From NCBI GenBank assembly GCA_019912545.1, contig JAIOIK010000130.1, positions 1-54,403 of the forward strand: 54,403 nt of DNA, read 5' to 3'. Origin of the DNA: Ignavibacteria bacterium. Lineage in GTDB: Bacteria > Bacteroidota > Ignavibacteria > Tepidaquicellales > OLB5. Below, one piece after another: positions 26,108-34,573 of the stretch (position 1 is the stretch's first letter; the number at the start of each line of letters is the position of its first letter). The notes under the pieces were generated by a model, which ran no database searches, had not been told where the DNA came from, and saw only the letters and a list, made by a program, of their open reading frames with translations. The position numbers were made by a program, and so were the translations under genes.

Positions 26108-27377
26108 TTATCAAATGCTGTAAATTATTTACAATGCCAACAGGCTTGCATTTCAGTTCCCACCCGTCAAATGGTGTGTTGTTACTTTTGCTATGGAATT
26201 TGGTTTTATCTACTTTCCATGTTTTGCCGGGTTCCAAAATAGTCAAGTTTGCAGGATTTCCTACTTTCAGATTTATATCCGGCAGCCCAAGCAGCCTACG
26301 CGGATTAACTGACATTTTCATGATCATATCTTCAAGCGAAATGATGCCACTATTGACAAGATAAGTATAACTTAATCCTATAGATGTTTCAAGTCCAACA
26401 ATACCGAAAGGAGCCTTATCCAACGGGAGAGATTTTTCTTCAGCGCTGTGCGGCGCATGATCTGTACAAATGATCTCAATGGTTCCGTCTTTGATTCCTT
26501 CAATGACTGCCTTTCTGTCTTCTTCGCTTCTCAAGGGCGGATTCATCTTGGCGTTAGTTCCGTATTTATTGATAGCATCATCAGTCAAAATGAAATGATG
26601 CGGGCAGGCTTCAGCAGTAACATTAATGCCTTCTGCTTTTGCCCTGCGGACAAGCTCAACAGCTTCTTTTGTGCTGATATGCTGAACGTGGTAATGCGAT
26701 CCCGGCGTTTCCTTTGTGAGTTTAATGTCACGTTCAATTATCTCATATTCAGAAGCATTTGAAATTCCTTTAACACCAAGGTTTCGTGAAACAATACCTT
26801 CATTTATTATACCGCCCTCAGTGATCTTCATAATTTCGCAATGCTGAACAACAGGTTTATTGAATTTCGCAGTCCTTTGCAGAACTTCTTTCATTAACTT
26901 ATCATCAGCAATTGGGCTGCCGTCATCTGTTATTGCAAGTGCGCCGGCTTTTATTAATGATTCAATATCACCAATAGCTTCACCTTTCCTGCCAGTTGTG
27001 GCACAGGCTGATTGATAAACATCTACAATTTTATTTTTTGCTCTTAGGACATTTTGCCTGATAATCTCCGGACTATCTATTGGCGGATTGGTATTGGGCA
27101 TTGTCATAACTCCTGTAAATCCACCATATGCCGCAGCCATGATACCTGTATCAATATCCTCCTTATATTCCTGCCCCGGTTCACGGAAATGAACATGCAT
27201 ATCAAAGAATCCGGGGACGATTATTTTCCCGGCAAGATCAAACTGCTGCACTTCCCTTACATGCTGCCACACAACACCCATATGGTTTATTACGCCATTT
27301 ATTATGAGTATATCAAAGCGGCCGTTGATGTTTTCGGCCGGAGAAACAACATGGCAATTTCTAAGTAATAAATGCAA
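26100..27377 (-). CDS. pyrC: dihydroorotase, class I
   Basis: This 425-residue zinc amidohydrolase closes carbamoyl aspartate to dihydroorotate in pyrimidine synthesis. Metal-site motifs are HVHFREPG (about 61-68), the His of QHCEI, HVQHIST and CTDHAPHS. DDGSP sits at the expected place. Length and motif order match the class I (B. subtilis-type) enzyme. Upstream lies a 280-base gap containing a long GC-rich palindromic repeat. No other pyr gene is nearby, so it appears to head the pyrC-FAH-parA-valS group. Confidence 0.94.
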   Translation of the reverse strand: MHLLLRNCHVVSPAENINGRFDILIINGVINHMGVVWQHVREVQQFDLAGKIIVPGFFDMHVHFREPGQEYKEDIDTGIMAAAYGGFTGVMTMPNTNPPIDSPEIIRQNVLRAKNKIVDVYQSACATTGRKGEAIGDIESLIKAGALAITDDGSPIADDKLMKEVLQRTAKFNKPVVQHCEIMKITEGGIINEGIVSRNLGVKGISNASEYEIIERDIKLTKETPGSHYHVQHISTKEAVELVRRAKAEGINVTAEACPHHFILTDDAINKYGTNAKMNPPLRSEEDRKAVIEGIKDGTIEIICTDHAPHSAEEKSLPLDKAPFGIVGLETSIGLSYTYLVNSGIISLEDMIMKMSVNPRRLLGLPDINLKVGNPANLTILEPGKTWKVDKTKFHSKSNNTPFDGWELKCKPVGIVNNLQHLINV

Positions 27378-27497
27378 TTTTCAGATTATTTTATGCAAAA
27401 ATACAAATTTTTAAGGACTTAATAAATTCATTTTGCAGTTTGTAACTGAATTTACGCAAAAGATCAACTTGAGTTAAATCATAAATTCTCTTTTGAA

Positions 27498-27595
27498 CCT
27501 CACCCTCCGTCTCCCTCTCCTAAGAGGAGAGGGAGGGTATGTTAATTTAAAATTTACGTTCCTCTCTCCTTTCAGGAGAGGGGTTAGGGGTGAGG
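27498..27595. repeat. CCTCACCC/GGGTGAGG palindromic repeat, copy 1
   Basis: Outer arms CCTCACCC (27498-27505) and GGGTGAGG (27588-27595) enclose two strong inner hairpins. One is CTCCCTCTCCT/AGGAGAGGGAG (27511-27535); the other is at about 27561-27583. The AT-rich spacer between the inner hairpins is unique to this copy. Related copies lie at 33115-33191 and 50755-50801. Confidence 0.8.
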
Positions 27596-27660
27596 TTATT
27601 TTTACTAAATTACACCAAGTTTTAAGTATTTGCGTAACTTCAGTTAGTAAATTTATAAAG

Positions 27661-28506
27661 CTACAATGTACTTTTCAGGTAAAGGAAAATATAAAGCGCA
27701 GGTACGGCAAATAGAATGCTATCAAACCTATCGAGTGCTCCGCCATGACCTGGTATCAGGTTGGATGAATCTTTTACTTTGACACTGCGCTTCAGGTTCG
27801 ATTCAAACAAATCGCCAAGCTGAGCAAAGAGTCCCACAATTGAAGTAACAAGCAGCCAATGTAACACTGTAAAATCAGGATAAAAGAATTTCCAGATCAC
27901 AACCCCTGCAATTAATGTAAATATGAAACCGATGATAGAGCCTTCCCATGTCTTTTTCGGGCTGATCCTTTCGGCAAGTTTATGCCTCCCAAAGAGTTTT
28001 CCGCCGAAGAATGCAAAGGTATCACTTACCCATACAAGCACAAGGCAGATTATCGCATAATTTGCGCCTGCTGAATTCAGAAACTTTGTAGAATCCATTA
28101 AACTTAACAGTCCGAATGGTGTAGAAATATATACTACCGAAAGCAGCCAGGTCCCAACTGCTTCCATATGTTTTTCCTCCTTGAATACTTCTGAAAGTAT
28201 CAGAAAAATAAACATGAGAAAATAAAGTATCAAAACATAATTGAATTTTTCGAAATAGAAGCATACTACAACAAGTGAACTAATCAGAAGAAATACTATT
28301 TTATGAAATGACAACCCGCCGAACCATCTGGTGAGTTTTGAAGGCGGCTTAACAGGACTTTCGAAAAGATTATAAAACTCGTTCATGCAGAAGAAAGCCA
28401 GCACTGCACAAAAAATAAGAAATGCTGAATTCCCAATAGCCGCTGAAACGATAATTAGCGGGATACCGATTGAGGCAACAATTATCCTGACAATTGTATT
28501 GTTCAC
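27661..28506 (-). CDS. cdsA: phosphatidate cytidylyltransferase
   Basis: This 281-residue integral membrane enzyme makes CDP-diacylglycerol from phosphatidate and CTP, the branch point of phospholipid synthesis. About seven hydrophobic segments are visible. The C-terminal family signature is spread over SPKKTWEGS and KDSSNLIPGHGGALDRFDS, with the Asp pair of the active site. Length is normal. The start overlaps the stop of the CPBP gene by four bases (ATGA), so the two are translationally coupled. Confidence 0.93.
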   Translation of the reverse strand: MNNTIVRIIVASIGIPLIIVSAAIGNSAFLIFCAVLAFFCMNEFYNLFESPVKPPSKLTRWFGGLSFHKIVFLLISSLVVVCFYFEKFNYVLILYFLMFIFLILSEVFKEEKHMEAVGTWLLSVVYISTPFGLLSLMDSTKFLNSAGANYAIICLVLVWVSDTFAFFGGKLFGRHKLAERISPKKTWEGSIIGFIFTLIAGVVIWKFFYPDFTVLHWLLVTSIVGLFAQLGDLFESNLKRSVKVKDSSNLIPGHGGALDRFDSILFAVPALYIFLYLKSTL

Positions 28507-29450
28507 AAAACACCGCTTTCTTGAATGACAACCGGATCATCTTTTACTCTTAACCTATAGTACAGTAGAATAATACTGGCAAACATCACAATTGAAAATG
28601 CAGCAGCTACAATGGAATCCGTAAGCTCATCACCCGCTAAATGCGGAGTTTCAAATTCTTCTTTCCCAAAGGCATACAGGAAGTAAGCTGCGAAGAAATT
28701 ATTCAGAAAGTGAGCTGCCACACCAACCCAGATAGAATTTGAATAATAGACTATGAAACCAAGATACCATCCTAAAACTATGAGCGGGATGAGGTTTAAC
28801 GGCTGGAAGTGATATAATGCAAAGAGAAATCCTGACAAGAATATTGTAACCGCAGGTTTGGAAACTTTCCTCAGATTAGAAAGAGCAAAACCGCGGAACA
28901 ATGCTTCTTCGCAAATTGCAGGAGTTACACATATTACAAAAACAACGACAATAAATTCTATAGTGGAATACGCCTGTACTATCTTCATTGTACTTTTTTC
29001 AAGGGTATCAAACAGTTCCTTTACCGGCAGAAGTGAATCATGCAGAAATGGGATCGAGTTTATTGCACTTTCCTGCAAATACATATAACCCTGTAAGAAT
29101 GGCTGAATCATTACAATGCCAAGAATTGCAAGCAGCACATGTGAAAACTTAGGAGCATTAAGCCTGAACATCTTTTTAAGATCGTGTGTTTCAAGCCGTG
29201 CAAAAAAGATAGTTGGCGCAAGAATGAACATGAACTGCCCGAAAGAGAGGATTATCCGGGTAAGCTTCACATTAGGGTTATCGGCATTAAGATCACCTGC
29301 TGCAATAGCCAGCACTCCCCCAAGGAACTGGTAGAGGAAGAAGATAATTGCAAGCACAATTATGACATAAGCAAAAGGGTTCAGTCCTTTTAGAAAGCTT
29401 CCTGCCGGTTTTTGTGGATCGCGGTCTTGATTTGTGTTAAAATCCTGCAA
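28503..29450 (-). CDS. CPBP-family intramembrane metalloprotease
   Basis: This 315-residue membrane protein has about eight hydrophobic segments. It carries the three CPBP/Abi motifs: EEALFRGF (glutamate pair and Arg), FALYHF (first metal His) and HFLNNF (second His). Family members include CAAX prenyl endopeptidases and bacterial immunity or stress proteins. The substrate here is unknown. It is coupled to cdsA, a common arrangement in related genomes in my recollection, which hints at a membrane-biogenesis role. Confidence 0.88.
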   Translation of the reverse strand: MQDFNTNQDRDPQKPAGSFLKGLNPFAYVIIVLAIIFFLYQFLGGVLAIAAGDLNADNPNVKLTRIILSFGQFMFILAPTIFFARLETHDLKKMFRLNAPKFSHVLLAILGIVMIQPFLQGYMYLQESAINSIPFLHDSLLPVKELFDTLEKSTMKIVQAYSTIEFIVVVFVICVTPAICEEALFRGFALSNLRKVSKPAVTIFLSGFLFALYHFQPLNLIPLIVLGWYLGFIVYYSNSIWVGVAAHFLNNFFAAYFLYAFGKEEFETPHLAGDELTDSIVAAAFSIVMFASIILLYYRLRVKDDPVVIQESGVL

Positions 29451-29612
29451 ATAATAGAATTAAATTCAACAAATATAAAAATTTGAAAATTTAGATATTA
29501 ATCATAAATTTTTACGGAATTCATTATTTTTTCCCTATTCAAATTCGCGCAGATTTCTCGCAGAAACTTGATAAATCGAATATTGGGCTTTTGAATGTTA
29601 CCTTTCTAGATT

Positions 29613-29680
29613 GGCGTCGGGTATGTTACCCGATCTGTCTGCAACACGCAGACACGTGTCAGGTTACAAACCTGACACCA
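29613..29680. repeat. triple-hairpin intergenic repeat related to the double-hairpin family
   Basis: Three stacked palindromes are seen: TCGGGTA/TACCCGA (29617-29633), GTCTGC/GCAGAC (29637-29653) and GTGTCAGGTT/AACCTGACAC (29656-29678). The outer two resemble the two hairpins at 20750-20799, and the middle one is extra. It fills part of the 376-base gap before the next gene. The rest of the gap is AT-rich with nothing else I can support. Confidence 0.7.
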
Positions 29681-29826
29681 CTGCAAGAATAGATTCTCAT
29701 TTAGTTACATGCAGAATTTGCCTAAAATTCATCATTTCTTATCCCTTAATTAGGCTATTTAACAAAATTGATTATATATACATATTTCGCTATGTTAAAT
29801 CAAATATTAACAAATTAATACAAATA

Positions 29827-31314
29827 TTGATATATAAGTCCTTCGTACTCATTGCGTTTTTTATCATGCTAACAGCTAACTTATACACGGGTGATAGATC
29901 AAACGCCAGGTCTACGGCCATGGCATTTACAACATTGGTTTCATCAGCGGGTAACGATGCATATGGAATAAATCCCGCTAACTATGATTTCCATAAACAA
30001 ATTGTTTTGAGTAAAACAGATACCAAGCTGAAAAAGAAGAAAAGTAATTTCATTCCAAATTGGGAATTTACTCTATTTTCAGCAGGTGGCGGTTACGGGT
30101 CTGATTCTTCTATTGAGTTTTACAATGACTATCTTAAATACCTCTCTATTGATAGAAACAAGTTTGTAGATCTGTTTACAGATTTCAATAAAGTACTTGA
30201 ATTCCGGCAGGATATTTTACCCGGAGACAAAACGGATGTAAATTATGATTTCGAACTGAACTGGCTTTCGGTAAATTACAGGACAAAGAATGCTGGCTCA
30301 GTAAATATTTCCATTACAGACCGCGTTGGACTGAATACAAATGTAAACAGCAGGGACGAATATCTCCCTCTGAATTTTTCATTGACATTCAATCCAAACG
30401 GAAGCTATAATCTCACTAATGTAAATCTTTCACAGTCAGAAGCCATTGCATGGTGGATAAGAAAGTATAATATCGGCTACGCGAAGCAGTTTGATTTTAA
30501 AGGTAAGAAAGGGATAAAAAGTTTTTCATTCGGTTTTTCGGTGGCTCTTGTTCACGGATTCGGGAATGTATCAACTTACGAGTCAAAACTTGCAATAAGC
30601 ACTTACGGAGTGCAAAGTATAAACGGTACAAACCATGTTGATAGTATAAAAGGAAAGCAGGATTTTCACACACAATCAGCATTAACCGATCTCTTCAGGG
30701 ATTATAACGATGGCGCAAAGACACAATTCAGCCTCTTCCCAAATCCCGCCGGAACAGGTTACAGCATTGATTTTGGGATCAATATGCAGCTTGGCAGCGA
30801 GTGGCGGCTTGCAGCAAGCGTAACTGACCTTGGGAAAATTACATGGGATTATAATACCATTACAAATAATGATACTAATTCCTTTGCGTATTATAATTTT
30901 AATATGAATGCCAACGACCCGACTTACAACGCACTAGTTGATGACCTTGGAGGCTATAATACGCAAGACTCCATAAGCACATTTTCAACCCAAATGCCCA
31001 CAAAATACAGGGCCGGGCTTCTGTATCAGCCATCAGAGAGATTCATGATTGAATTTAACTACACAAAAGGGGCTAACAACCTTCCCGGAAACACATCAGA
31101 TGCTATAATTTCACTGGGCTCTGAGTATTTCGCCACAAGTTTTCTGCCGGTCAGGGCAGGTGTATCAATTGGCGGTCCGGGTGCATTTTATGTTTCACTT
31201 GGAGCGGGAGTTAAGTTCAGAAACTTTACATTGGATGTAGGAACTCATGGTATAAACCAGTTGTTTTTAGATAGAAGATTCTCGGTAGCAGTTACAAGCA
31301 GGATAATTTTATAA
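29827..31314 (+). CDS. probable outer-membrane protein (DUF5723-like)
   Basis: I start at TTG 29827 because it gives a signal peptide (IYKSFVLIAFFIMLTANLY). The frame extends to 29611, but that part is palindromic repeat DNA. The mature 480 residues begin with a PorV/DUF5723-like opening (ARSTAMAFTTLVSSAGNDAYGINPANY). They continue as alternating amphipathic strands with aromatic girdle residues, as in a 12-16-strand outer-membrane barrel. The N-terminal phrase GINPANY is typical of Bacteroidota proteins that sit in or help assemble the outer membrane. The function is otherwise unknown. A lipoprotein gene follows 26 bases later. Confidence 0.72.
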   Translation: MIYKSFVLIAFFIMLTANLYTGDRSNARSTAMAFTTLVSSAGNDAYGINPANYDFHKQIVLSKTDTKLKKKKSNFIPNWEFTLFSAGGGYGSDSSIEFYNDYLKYLSIDRNKFVDLFTDFNKVLEFRQDILPGDKTDVNYDFELNWLSVNYRTKNAGSVNISITDRVGLNTNVNSRDEYLPLNFSLTFNPNGSYNLTNVNLSQSEAIAWWIRKYNIGYAKQFDFKGKKGIKSFSFGFSVALVHGFGNVSTYESKLAISTYGVQSINGTNHVDSIKGKQDFHTQSALTDLFRDYNDGAKTQFSLFPNPAGTGYSIDFGINMQLGSEWRLAASVTDLGKITWDYNTITNNDTNSFAYYNFNMNANDPTYNALVDDLGGYNTQDSISTFSTQMPTKYRAGLLYQPSERFMIEFNYTKGANNLPGNTSDAIISLGSEYFATSFLPVRAGVSIGGPGAFYVSLGAGVKFRNFTLDVGTHGINQLFLDRRFSVAVTSRIIL

Positions 31315-31340
31315 ATTTTTACAAATAACAATTAAGATAT

Positions 31341-32111
31341 ATGAATAAATTAAAATATTTTTTGATATTTGCTTTTGTTTTAAGTTCAGTTATTTACATA
31401 GGCTGCGGCGAAGACAGCACTGGACCGGGAACTACAACAGGTACTCCCCCAACCATTAATATGAAAGTAAACTCTTTCTATGCCTTCACAAATGATAGCC
31501 TTGATACCAATGGAACAACTGTCAGGCCAACTAAGATAAAAACTTATCAGACTTATTTAGCACAAGGCACTTTTTTTGGACAGTCAAATGCGTTTATGAT
31601 CAGAAGTGAATCAAAAGATACTAGCTTGCCGCCTCCAAATACAATTAGTATAGATACATTTTATGTCAGATATGACGGGGGAAAATTCTATCAGTATGGT
31701 ATGTTGAGGCTTATAGATTCAACACAATCGCCTACATGGGATATGGTTGCCGATTTTAATAAAGCAATTGGAGTGCAATGGGATATTGCCACAATAAATA
31801 CTAACGTAGGTGGTTTTGCTGTTACTTCTGTTGTTAAAGGTAAAATTGCAGAGAAATCTTCGTTTACAACTAATGTACTTGGTAATTCAATAAATTGTTA
31901 CAGAATTGAAATTGAGGCGCAAGTTAGTACTTTGGGTACCTCAGCAGGTTCAATATTTGTAGATTATTATATAGGATACTCCGACCCGGCTACAAATCCA
32001 TCGGGAATGGTCAGAATTAAGTTAAGACCTATCAAACTATCTGCTTTTGGTGCTACTTTTTACAGGGCTGCAGGCTTGGATACTAAAATACAATACTACG
32101 TAATTCCATAA
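31341..32111 (+). CDS. lipoprotein, unknown function
   Basis: The 256-residue product has an N-terminal lipoprotein signal (YFLIFAFVLSSVIYIGC, Cys at about 22) followed by a flexible Gly/Thr/Pro linker. The mature domain is beta-rich with many aromatic residues (SFYAFTNDSLD, KFYQYGMLRLID, FYRAAGLDTKIQYYVIP). I recognise no family. It follows the outer-membrane protein gene closely and is closed by a terminator, so the two probably form one operon and may act together at the outer membrane. Confidence 0.72.
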   Translation: MNKLKYFLIFAFVLSSVIYIGCGEDSTGPGTTTGTPPTINMKVNSFYAFTNDSLDTNGTTVRPTKIKTYQTYLAQGTFFGQSNAFMIRSESKDTSLPPPNTISIDTFYVRYDGGKFYQYGMLRLIDSTQSPTWDMVADFNKAIGVQWDIATINTNVGGFAVTSVVKGKIAEKSSFTTNVLGNSINCYRIEIEAQVSTLGTSAGSIFVDYYIGYSDPATNPSGMVRIKLRPIKLSAFGATFYRAAGLDTKIQYYVIP

Positions 32112-32131
32112 AACTAATTTTGAGTATGTTT

Positions 32132-32156
32132 AAGCCCGGCTTGCCGGGCTTTTTAT
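32132..32156 (+). terminator. rho-independent terminator after the lipoprotein gene
   Basis: AAGCCCGGC (32132-32140) and GCCGGGCTT (32143-32151) form a GC-rich stem with a minimal loop, followed by TTTTATT. Confidence 0.92.
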
Positions 32157-32246
32157 TGGCATATCGGGTCAATTAACCGTAAAACTGACTTTTATTAAGC
32201 AACTTAAATGGCTATTTTTGCATTTATAATTTAATAATAGAATATA

Positions 32247-33065
32247 TTGCATAAGTTAAAGCCCGAAAATCCTATAAAAGAGTTTGATGCATTTGTAACA
32301 ATCATGAAACGGCTTAGGAATGAATGCCCATGGGATAGAGAGCAAACGCATGATTCAATTCGGCACCTTTTACTTGAAGAAACATACGAAACCCTTGAAG
32401 CAATTGACGAAAGAAATTACGATGAGCTGAAAAAAGAGCTGGGCGACCTGCTGCTGCATGTTGCATTTAATGCAGTAATTGCCGAAGGAAACGGTCATTT
32501 TGACCTGAAGGATGTTATTCAGGCGATCAATCATAAAATGATAACCCGCCACCCGCATGTATTTGGTGATACTGAGGTCAGCGGTACTAAGGAAGTCCTT
32601 AAGAACTGGGAGCATATTAAGCTTGGCGAGGCAGGAAGGAAATCCGTGCTTGAAGGCGTACCTAAGAATCTCCCCTCTTTAACAAGGGCGTACAGAATTC
32701 AGGAAAAATCTGCCAAAGTAGGATTTGACTGGGATAACAGTGTTGATGCATTCAAGAAAATTGATGAAGAACTGCAGGAGTTTAAGGCTGAAGCAGAGTC
32801 AAATAAAGATACTGAGGGCAAACTAACAGACGAAGTCAGGATTAAGCTTGAAAAAGAGCTGGGCGATATTCTTTTTGCGATTGTTAATTATTCGCGTTTC
32901 TTCGAGATCAATCCGGAAAATGCTCTTAGATTAACAATTGAGAAATTCATAAAGCGATTCAATTACATTGAAGATGAACTAAAGACCCGTGGCAGAAAAG
33001 TCACCGAATCAAACCTTGAAGAAATGGATTCAATTTGGAATGAATCAAAAAAAGTAATAAAATAG
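32247..33065 (+). CDS. mazG: nucleoside triphosphate pyrophosphohydrolase MazG
   Basis: The enzyme hydrolyses NTPs and dNTPs to monophosphates, clearing damaged nucleotides or lowering ppGpp. The 272-residue protein (start TTG 32247) has two MazG domains, as in E. coli. The first holds RNECPWDREQTHDS, LLEETYETLEAI and ELKKELGDLLLHVAF. The second holds VGFDWDN and LEKELGDILFAIVNY. The EExxE and ExxD metal motifs are intact in both. No toxin-antitoxin pair accompanies it. Confidence 0.93.
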   Translation: MHKLKPENPIKEFDAFVTIMKRLRNECPWDREQTHDSIRHLLLEETYETLEAIDERNYDELKKELGDLLLHVAFNAVIAEGNGHFDLKDVIQAINHKMITRHPHVFGDTEVSGTKEVLKNWEHIKLGEAGRKSVLEGVPKNLPSLTRAYRIQEKSAKVGFDWDNSVDAFKKIDEELQEFKAEAESNKDTEGKLTDEVRIKLEKELGDILFAIVNYSRFFEINPENALRLTIEKFIKRFNYIEDELKTRGRKVTESNLEEMDSIWNESKKVIK

Positions 33066-33114
33066 AATAATTGAGTTTAAACCAAATCATTAAGAATTTC
33101 GAAAAATCTGTAAA

Positions 33115-33191
33115 CCTCACCCTCCATAGGAGTCCTTCGGACCGTCCTGACGGACACCCCTCTCCTTCGAGGAGAGGGGCTGGGGGTGAGG
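33115..33191. repeat. CCTCACCC/GGGTGAGG palindromic repeat, copy 2
   Basis: Outer arms CCTCACCC (33115-33122) and GGGTGAGG (33184-33191) enclose several small hairpins. The strongest is CCCCTCTCCT/AGGAGAGGGG (33157-33179, TCG loop). It lies between mazG and dacB. The internal stretch CCTGACGGACACCC is shared with the copy at 50755. Confidence 0.82.
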
Positions 33192-33275
33192 TGGAAAAAT
33201 GAAATCGAATATTTAAAAACTTTTCTAAACTGATTTAATTTCACAACAATAAAACCGTTTAAAAATAAATTGAAC

Positions 33276-34517
33276 ATGAACGAAAAATACATTAACAGAT
33301 TAAGAGCAGCTTTAATTGTTGTATTTGTTTTCATATTTCAATTCACTTACTCGCAATCAGGCAAAATTGGGCAGGATAAAATTGACGAACTGCGCACAAA
33401 GCTTGACGGGATTTGCCAGCCGCTAAAAGATGCCGGAGTTAAAGTATCGTGCAAAGTTATGCATGCGGATTACAACAAAGTATTATATGAATTCGATCCC
33501 GAAGCCGAAATGATCCCTGCATCGATAACGAAGCTGATCACGGGTGCCGCATCATACTCAAAACTGGGAGCAAATTATAATATTCCAACTATAGCTTATA
33601 CCGATGACAGCAATATCAAAGACGGCGTCATAAACGGCAATTTGTATTTAAAGGGCTATGGAGACCCTGACTTGAATTCAGGTGACATCCAGACCCTTGC
33701 CGAAGAAATAACAAAAAAAGGAATAAAGGAAATTACAGGTAATATAGTTGCAGATGAATCATACTTCGATAACAGGTATAAGACACTTTCGGGGAGTTAT
33801 TCAGGCGATACAGGCCCTTCATACTGGCCGTATGTCTCGGCGCTATGTTTGGATAAATCCTCCGGTGCAATGAGCGCCGGCAATATGCTTTCCTCAAGCC
33901 TGACGGGATATGGCGTAAATGTTCAGGGAACCGTGATATCGGGAGTAACTCCCGCCGGCGCTAAAGAAGTAGCGCAGGTTTCTCATGCACTATACGATGT
34001 ACTGGCTTACATGCTTAAAGAAAGCGATAACCATTCAGCAATTACGATGTTCAAGCTGCTTGGCGCGAAGTTTAAATCAACCCCTGCAACCATAGAAGAC
34101 GGGCAGGAAGTGGTAATATCTTTTTTGACCGAGCTTGGTATTGATAGATATTCATACGAAGTTCTTGAAGGCTCAGGATTAACCCGTTACAACAAGGTAA
34201 ATGCCGAGCTGTATATGAAACTTCTGAAATATATGTACGATGACAGGTTCACTTTTGATTATTTCATGAATTCTCTATCAATAGCCGGTAAAGACGGTAC
34301 TTTAAGGAAAAGAATGATCGGGACTGAAGCAGAAGGCAATGTTTATGCTAAAACCGGAACACTGAACAGTGTAAGCGCACTAAGCGGATATACAATAGAT
34401 AAAGATAACGAGATCCTGATCTTCTATATAGTTATGAACGGATTTGGAGGAAATGCAACCGATATGCGCATGGCGCAGGACGATGTTGCAATTACTCTTG
34501 CCGGATTTTCACGATAA
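33276..34517 (+). CDS. dacB: D-alanyl-D-alanine carboxypeptidase/endopeptidase (PBP4, class C)
   Basis: This 413-residue periplasmic serine peptidase trims or cleaves peptidoglycan cross-links. I start at ATG 33276 (TTG 33270 is the alternative). A signal peptide (RAALIVVFVFIFQFTYSQ) is followed by the SxxK motif in PASITKLITG, the SxN motif in SDNHSA and the KTG box in YAKTGTLNSVSAL. An inserted domain between the first two is typical of class C PBPs. No cell-wall genes adjoin it; uvrB follows. Confidence 0.9.
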   Translation: MNEKYINRLRAALIVVFVFIFQFTYSQSGKIGQDKIDELRTKLDGICQPLKDAGVKVSCKVMHADYNKVLYEFDPEAEMIPASITKLITGAASYSKLGANYNIPTIAYTDDSNIKDGVINGNLYLKGYGDPDLNSGDIQTLAEEITKKGIKEITGNIVADESYFDNRYKTLSGSYSGDTGPSYWPYVSALCLDKSSGAMSAGNMLSSSLTGYGVNVQGTVISGVTPAGAKEVAQVSHALYDVLAYMLKESDNHSAITMFKLLGAKFKSTPATIEDGQEVVISFLTELGIDRYSYEVLEGSGLTRYNKVNAELYMKLLKYMYDDRFTFDYFMNSLSIAGKDGTLRKRMIGTEAEGNVYAKTGTLNSVSALSGYTIDKDNEILIFYIVMNGFGGNATDMRMAQDDVAITLAGFSR

Positions 34518-34573
34518 TGACAATTGTATATATTTTGCATTGAAGTTTTGCCCTTCATAAACTTAATTTCTTA

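Noticed and set aside
27481-27600. CRISPR-like array
   Set aside because: The repeated units are inverted hairpins, not direct repeats with regular unique spacers, and no cas gene is present.
29545-29575. Short CGCAGATTTCTCGCAGA direct repeat
   Set aside because: Only about two imperfect units are present, too few to support a repeat element.
29611-29826. N-terminal extension of the outer-membrane protein frame
   Set aside because: The first 70 codons run through a triple-hairpin repeat and give no signal peptide at the N-terminus; TTG 29827 gives one.
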